DNA from: an uncultured Eubacteriales bacterium
GTDB taxonomy: Bacteria > Bacillota_A > Clostridia > Oscillospirales > CAG-272
Direction: 5' to 3'
DNA: 8,165 bases
Assembly (NCBI GenBank): GCA_900557635.1
Contig: USTB01000031.1
Coordinates: 1 to 8,165, forward strand
Every line of letters starts with the position of its first letter. The first letter of the stretch is position 1. The notes under the pieces were generated by a model. That model ran no database searches and was not told where the DNA came from. It saw only the letters and a program-made list of their open reading frames with translations. This document shows, piece by piece, positions 7,525-8,165 of this stretch. The position numbers were made by a program, and so were the translations under genes.

Positions 7525-7530
7525 TTCCCG

Positions 7531-7761
7531 ATGAAGAAAACCATTTGCAAGTGTCTGTATGACACGGATCATGCTACGATCGTGAAGAAGAAAACGCACG
7601 GCAATTTCGGAGATGCCGACGGCTACGAGGAAACACTGTATCAGACGGAAAGCGGCTCCTATTTCCTGTATGTCAACGGCGGTGAGGCTTCTGTCTACCC
7701 CAAGGAGGATATTCGCCGTATTTCCAAGCAAAAGGCGGAGGAATGGCTGGCAAACGCCTGA
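7531..7761 (+). CDS. Small conserved-looking protein of unknown function, 76 residues
   Basis: The protein starts MKKTICKCLYDTDHAT and has a central GYEETLYQTESGSYFLYVNGG segment (residues ~31-51, shown in part: YEETLYQ, SYFLYVNGG). It ends in a charged, probably helical stretch, EDIRRISKQKAEEWLANA. The layout is a short beta-rich body plus a C-terminal helix, with no signal peptide or membrane segment. C6 and C8 are the only cysteines. Similar small proteins with YEETLY and FFLY/YFLY motifs occur in clostridial genomes and mobile elements, from general recognition; no function is known to me. It has its own perfect-consensus promoter, a strong ribosome binding site and a strong terminator, so it is an independent and probably highly expressed single-gene unit. 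Confidence 0.85.
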   Translation: MKKTICKCLYDTDHATIVKKKTHGNFGDADGYEETLYQTESGSYFLYVNGGEASVYPKEDIRRISKQKAEEWLANA

Positions 7762-7808
7762 CGCTCCTTGTGCCGCACTGCGCGACACTGCCCGAAATCG
7801 ATACGTAT

Positions 7809-7853
7809 GAGGAGGAGACACCCCGAATCGGGAGTGCCTCCTCCTCTGTTTTT
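7809..7853 (+). terminator. Strong intrinsic terminator after the small gene
   Basis: GAGGAGGAG at 7809-7817 pairs with CTCCTCCTC at 7838-7846. The stem continues inward after one mismatch with CAC/GTG and, past a bulged A, CCC/GGG around a short loop. TGTTTTT follows. The arms are unusually purine/pyrimidine-pure. Confidence 0.88.
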
Positions 7854-7857
7854 GTGT

Positions 7858-7898
7858 GAGACGAAACGGAAAGCGTACAAATGTCCGCTTTTTGTCTC
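7858..7898. repeat. Inverted repeat with two nested arms
   Basis: GAGAC (7858-7862) pairs with GTCTC (7894-7898), and inside it AAAGCG (7870-7875) pairs with CGCTTT (7886-7891). It lies directly after the terminator at the point where base composition changes. It could be an additional weak terminator or the end of an inserted segment; neither is shown. Confidence 0.4.
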
Positions 7899-7919
7899 AT
7901 TAGGCTTATCGCCTCATGC
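7898..7919. repeat. Short inverted repeat in the non-coding region
   Basis: CATTAGGC and GCCTCATG flank a five-base centre (TTATC): AGGC/GCCT plus CAT/ATG with one mismatch. The 7862-7984 stretch otherwise holds only the promoter-like site at 7937. The function of the repeat is unknown. Confidence 0.35.
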
Positions 7920-7936
7920 CGATTTCCACTCTTTAC

Positions 7937-7965
7937 TTGACATTTTTACGAAATTATGATAAAGT
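7937..7965 (+). promoter_or_regulatory. Probable promoter with extended -10
   Basis: TTGACA (7937-7942) is followed after 17 bases by TAAAGT (7960-7965), which is preceded directly by TGA (TGn extended -10). Surrounding sequence is AT-rich. It would read into the incomplete gene at the right edge. Confidence 0.5.
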
Positions 7966-7984
7966 TTAGTCATATCATCGTGGA

Positions 7985-8165
7985 TTGGAGAAGAATTATG
8001 AAGCACCCATTGTTTGGCTCGGCAGTAACGCCCCCAAAACTTTCGAGGCTTTCCAAAGGCTCAAATACAGTGACGATTGGCATTCTTTTAAGGCTTATAC
8101 GCGGTCGATTAAAGTCGGTGAGCTTACACCGCTTGCCAATTTTGAGTTGTATAATAAAATAAGCG
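7985..8165 (+). CDS. Incomplete frame resembling phage minor-capsid/head-associated protein; start unclear, possibly a remnant
   Basis: From the TAG at 7967-7969 to the window edge one frame stays open and reads protein-like: VWLGSNAPKTFEAFQRLKY, then SDDWHSFKAYTRS, then LTPLANFELYNKIS. The NAPKTF-x-x-FQRLKY pattern recalls C-terminal parts of phage minor-capsid proteins of Firmicutes and related secreted or toxin-carrying proteins, by memory only. The frame has no ATG; the first possible start is TTG at 7985 without a convincing ribosome binding site. GGAG at 7987-7990 is well spaced for the ATG at 7998, but that ATG is in another frame, which ends at 8162 as a 54-residue unconvincing peptide. 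Either the 5' end is lost or frameshifted, or a rare start is used. No function is assigned. Confidence 0.35.
   Translation, partial: MEKNYEAPIVWLGSNAPKTFEAFQRLKYSDDWHSFKAYTRSIKVGELTPLANFELYNKIS

Noticed and set aside
7468..7530. N-terminal extension of the small protein from a TTG codon
   Set aside because: The TTG is the first three bases of the -35 box and the extension would cover the -10 box and the ribosome binding site, so it would not be in the transcript.
6456..7565. 369-codon open frame on the minus strand
   Set aside because: It lies opposite the tocopherol-cyclase-like gene and the perfect promoter; no coding signals of its own.
7998..8162. 54-codon frame with ATG and a good ribosome binding site
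   Set aside because: The peptide looks random, while the overlapping frame reads as a plausible protein; kept only as context for the possible frameshift or remnant.

Overview
The window looks like a stretch of a gut-type Clostridia chromosome, most likely Oscillospiraceae/Ruminococcus-like. This is inferred from the GC-rich codon usage (many ggc, cgg and gtc codons), strong AGGAGG-type ribosome binding sites, a secreted protein ending in a type I dockerin, and Cys/His-rich repeats common in surface proteins of that group. No rRNA or other taxonomic marker is present. All convincing genes are on the + strand.

Left part (1-5200): the 3' end of a gene resembling the C-terminal ligand domain of a TetR-type regulator is followed after one base by a 1662-residue secreted protein. 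That protein has a signal peptide, beta-helix-like carbohydrate-binding-type regions, four Ig-like modules, about 500 residues of Cys-rich zinc-ribbon-like repeats and a canonical two-loop dockerin. It probably docks onto a cohesin-bearing scaffold or cell-surface protein. A strong intrinsic terminator with a GAAA loop closes the unit.

Middle part (5224-7457): a plausible sigma-A promoter precedes a two-gene unit. The first gene encodes an FAD-dependent oxidoreductase with a compact C-terminal Rieske [2Fe-2S] domain. The second overlaps it by 8 bases and encodes a tocopherol-cyclase-like protein. The overlap suggests coupled translation and perhaps related chemistry on a hydrophobic or redox-active small molecule. 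This pairing is the best candidate here for an uncharacterised system, but its substrate cannot be read from the sequence.

Right part (7458-8165): a perfect-consensus promoter (TTGACA-17-TATAAT) drives a 76-residue protein of unknown function, closed by a strong terminator. Beyond about 7860 the sequence becomes AT-rich, with two small inverted repeats and another promoter-like site. It then enters a reading frame that runs off the edge and resembles phage minor-capsid or head-associated proteins but has no ATG. This may be the edge of a decayed or inserted mobile segment.
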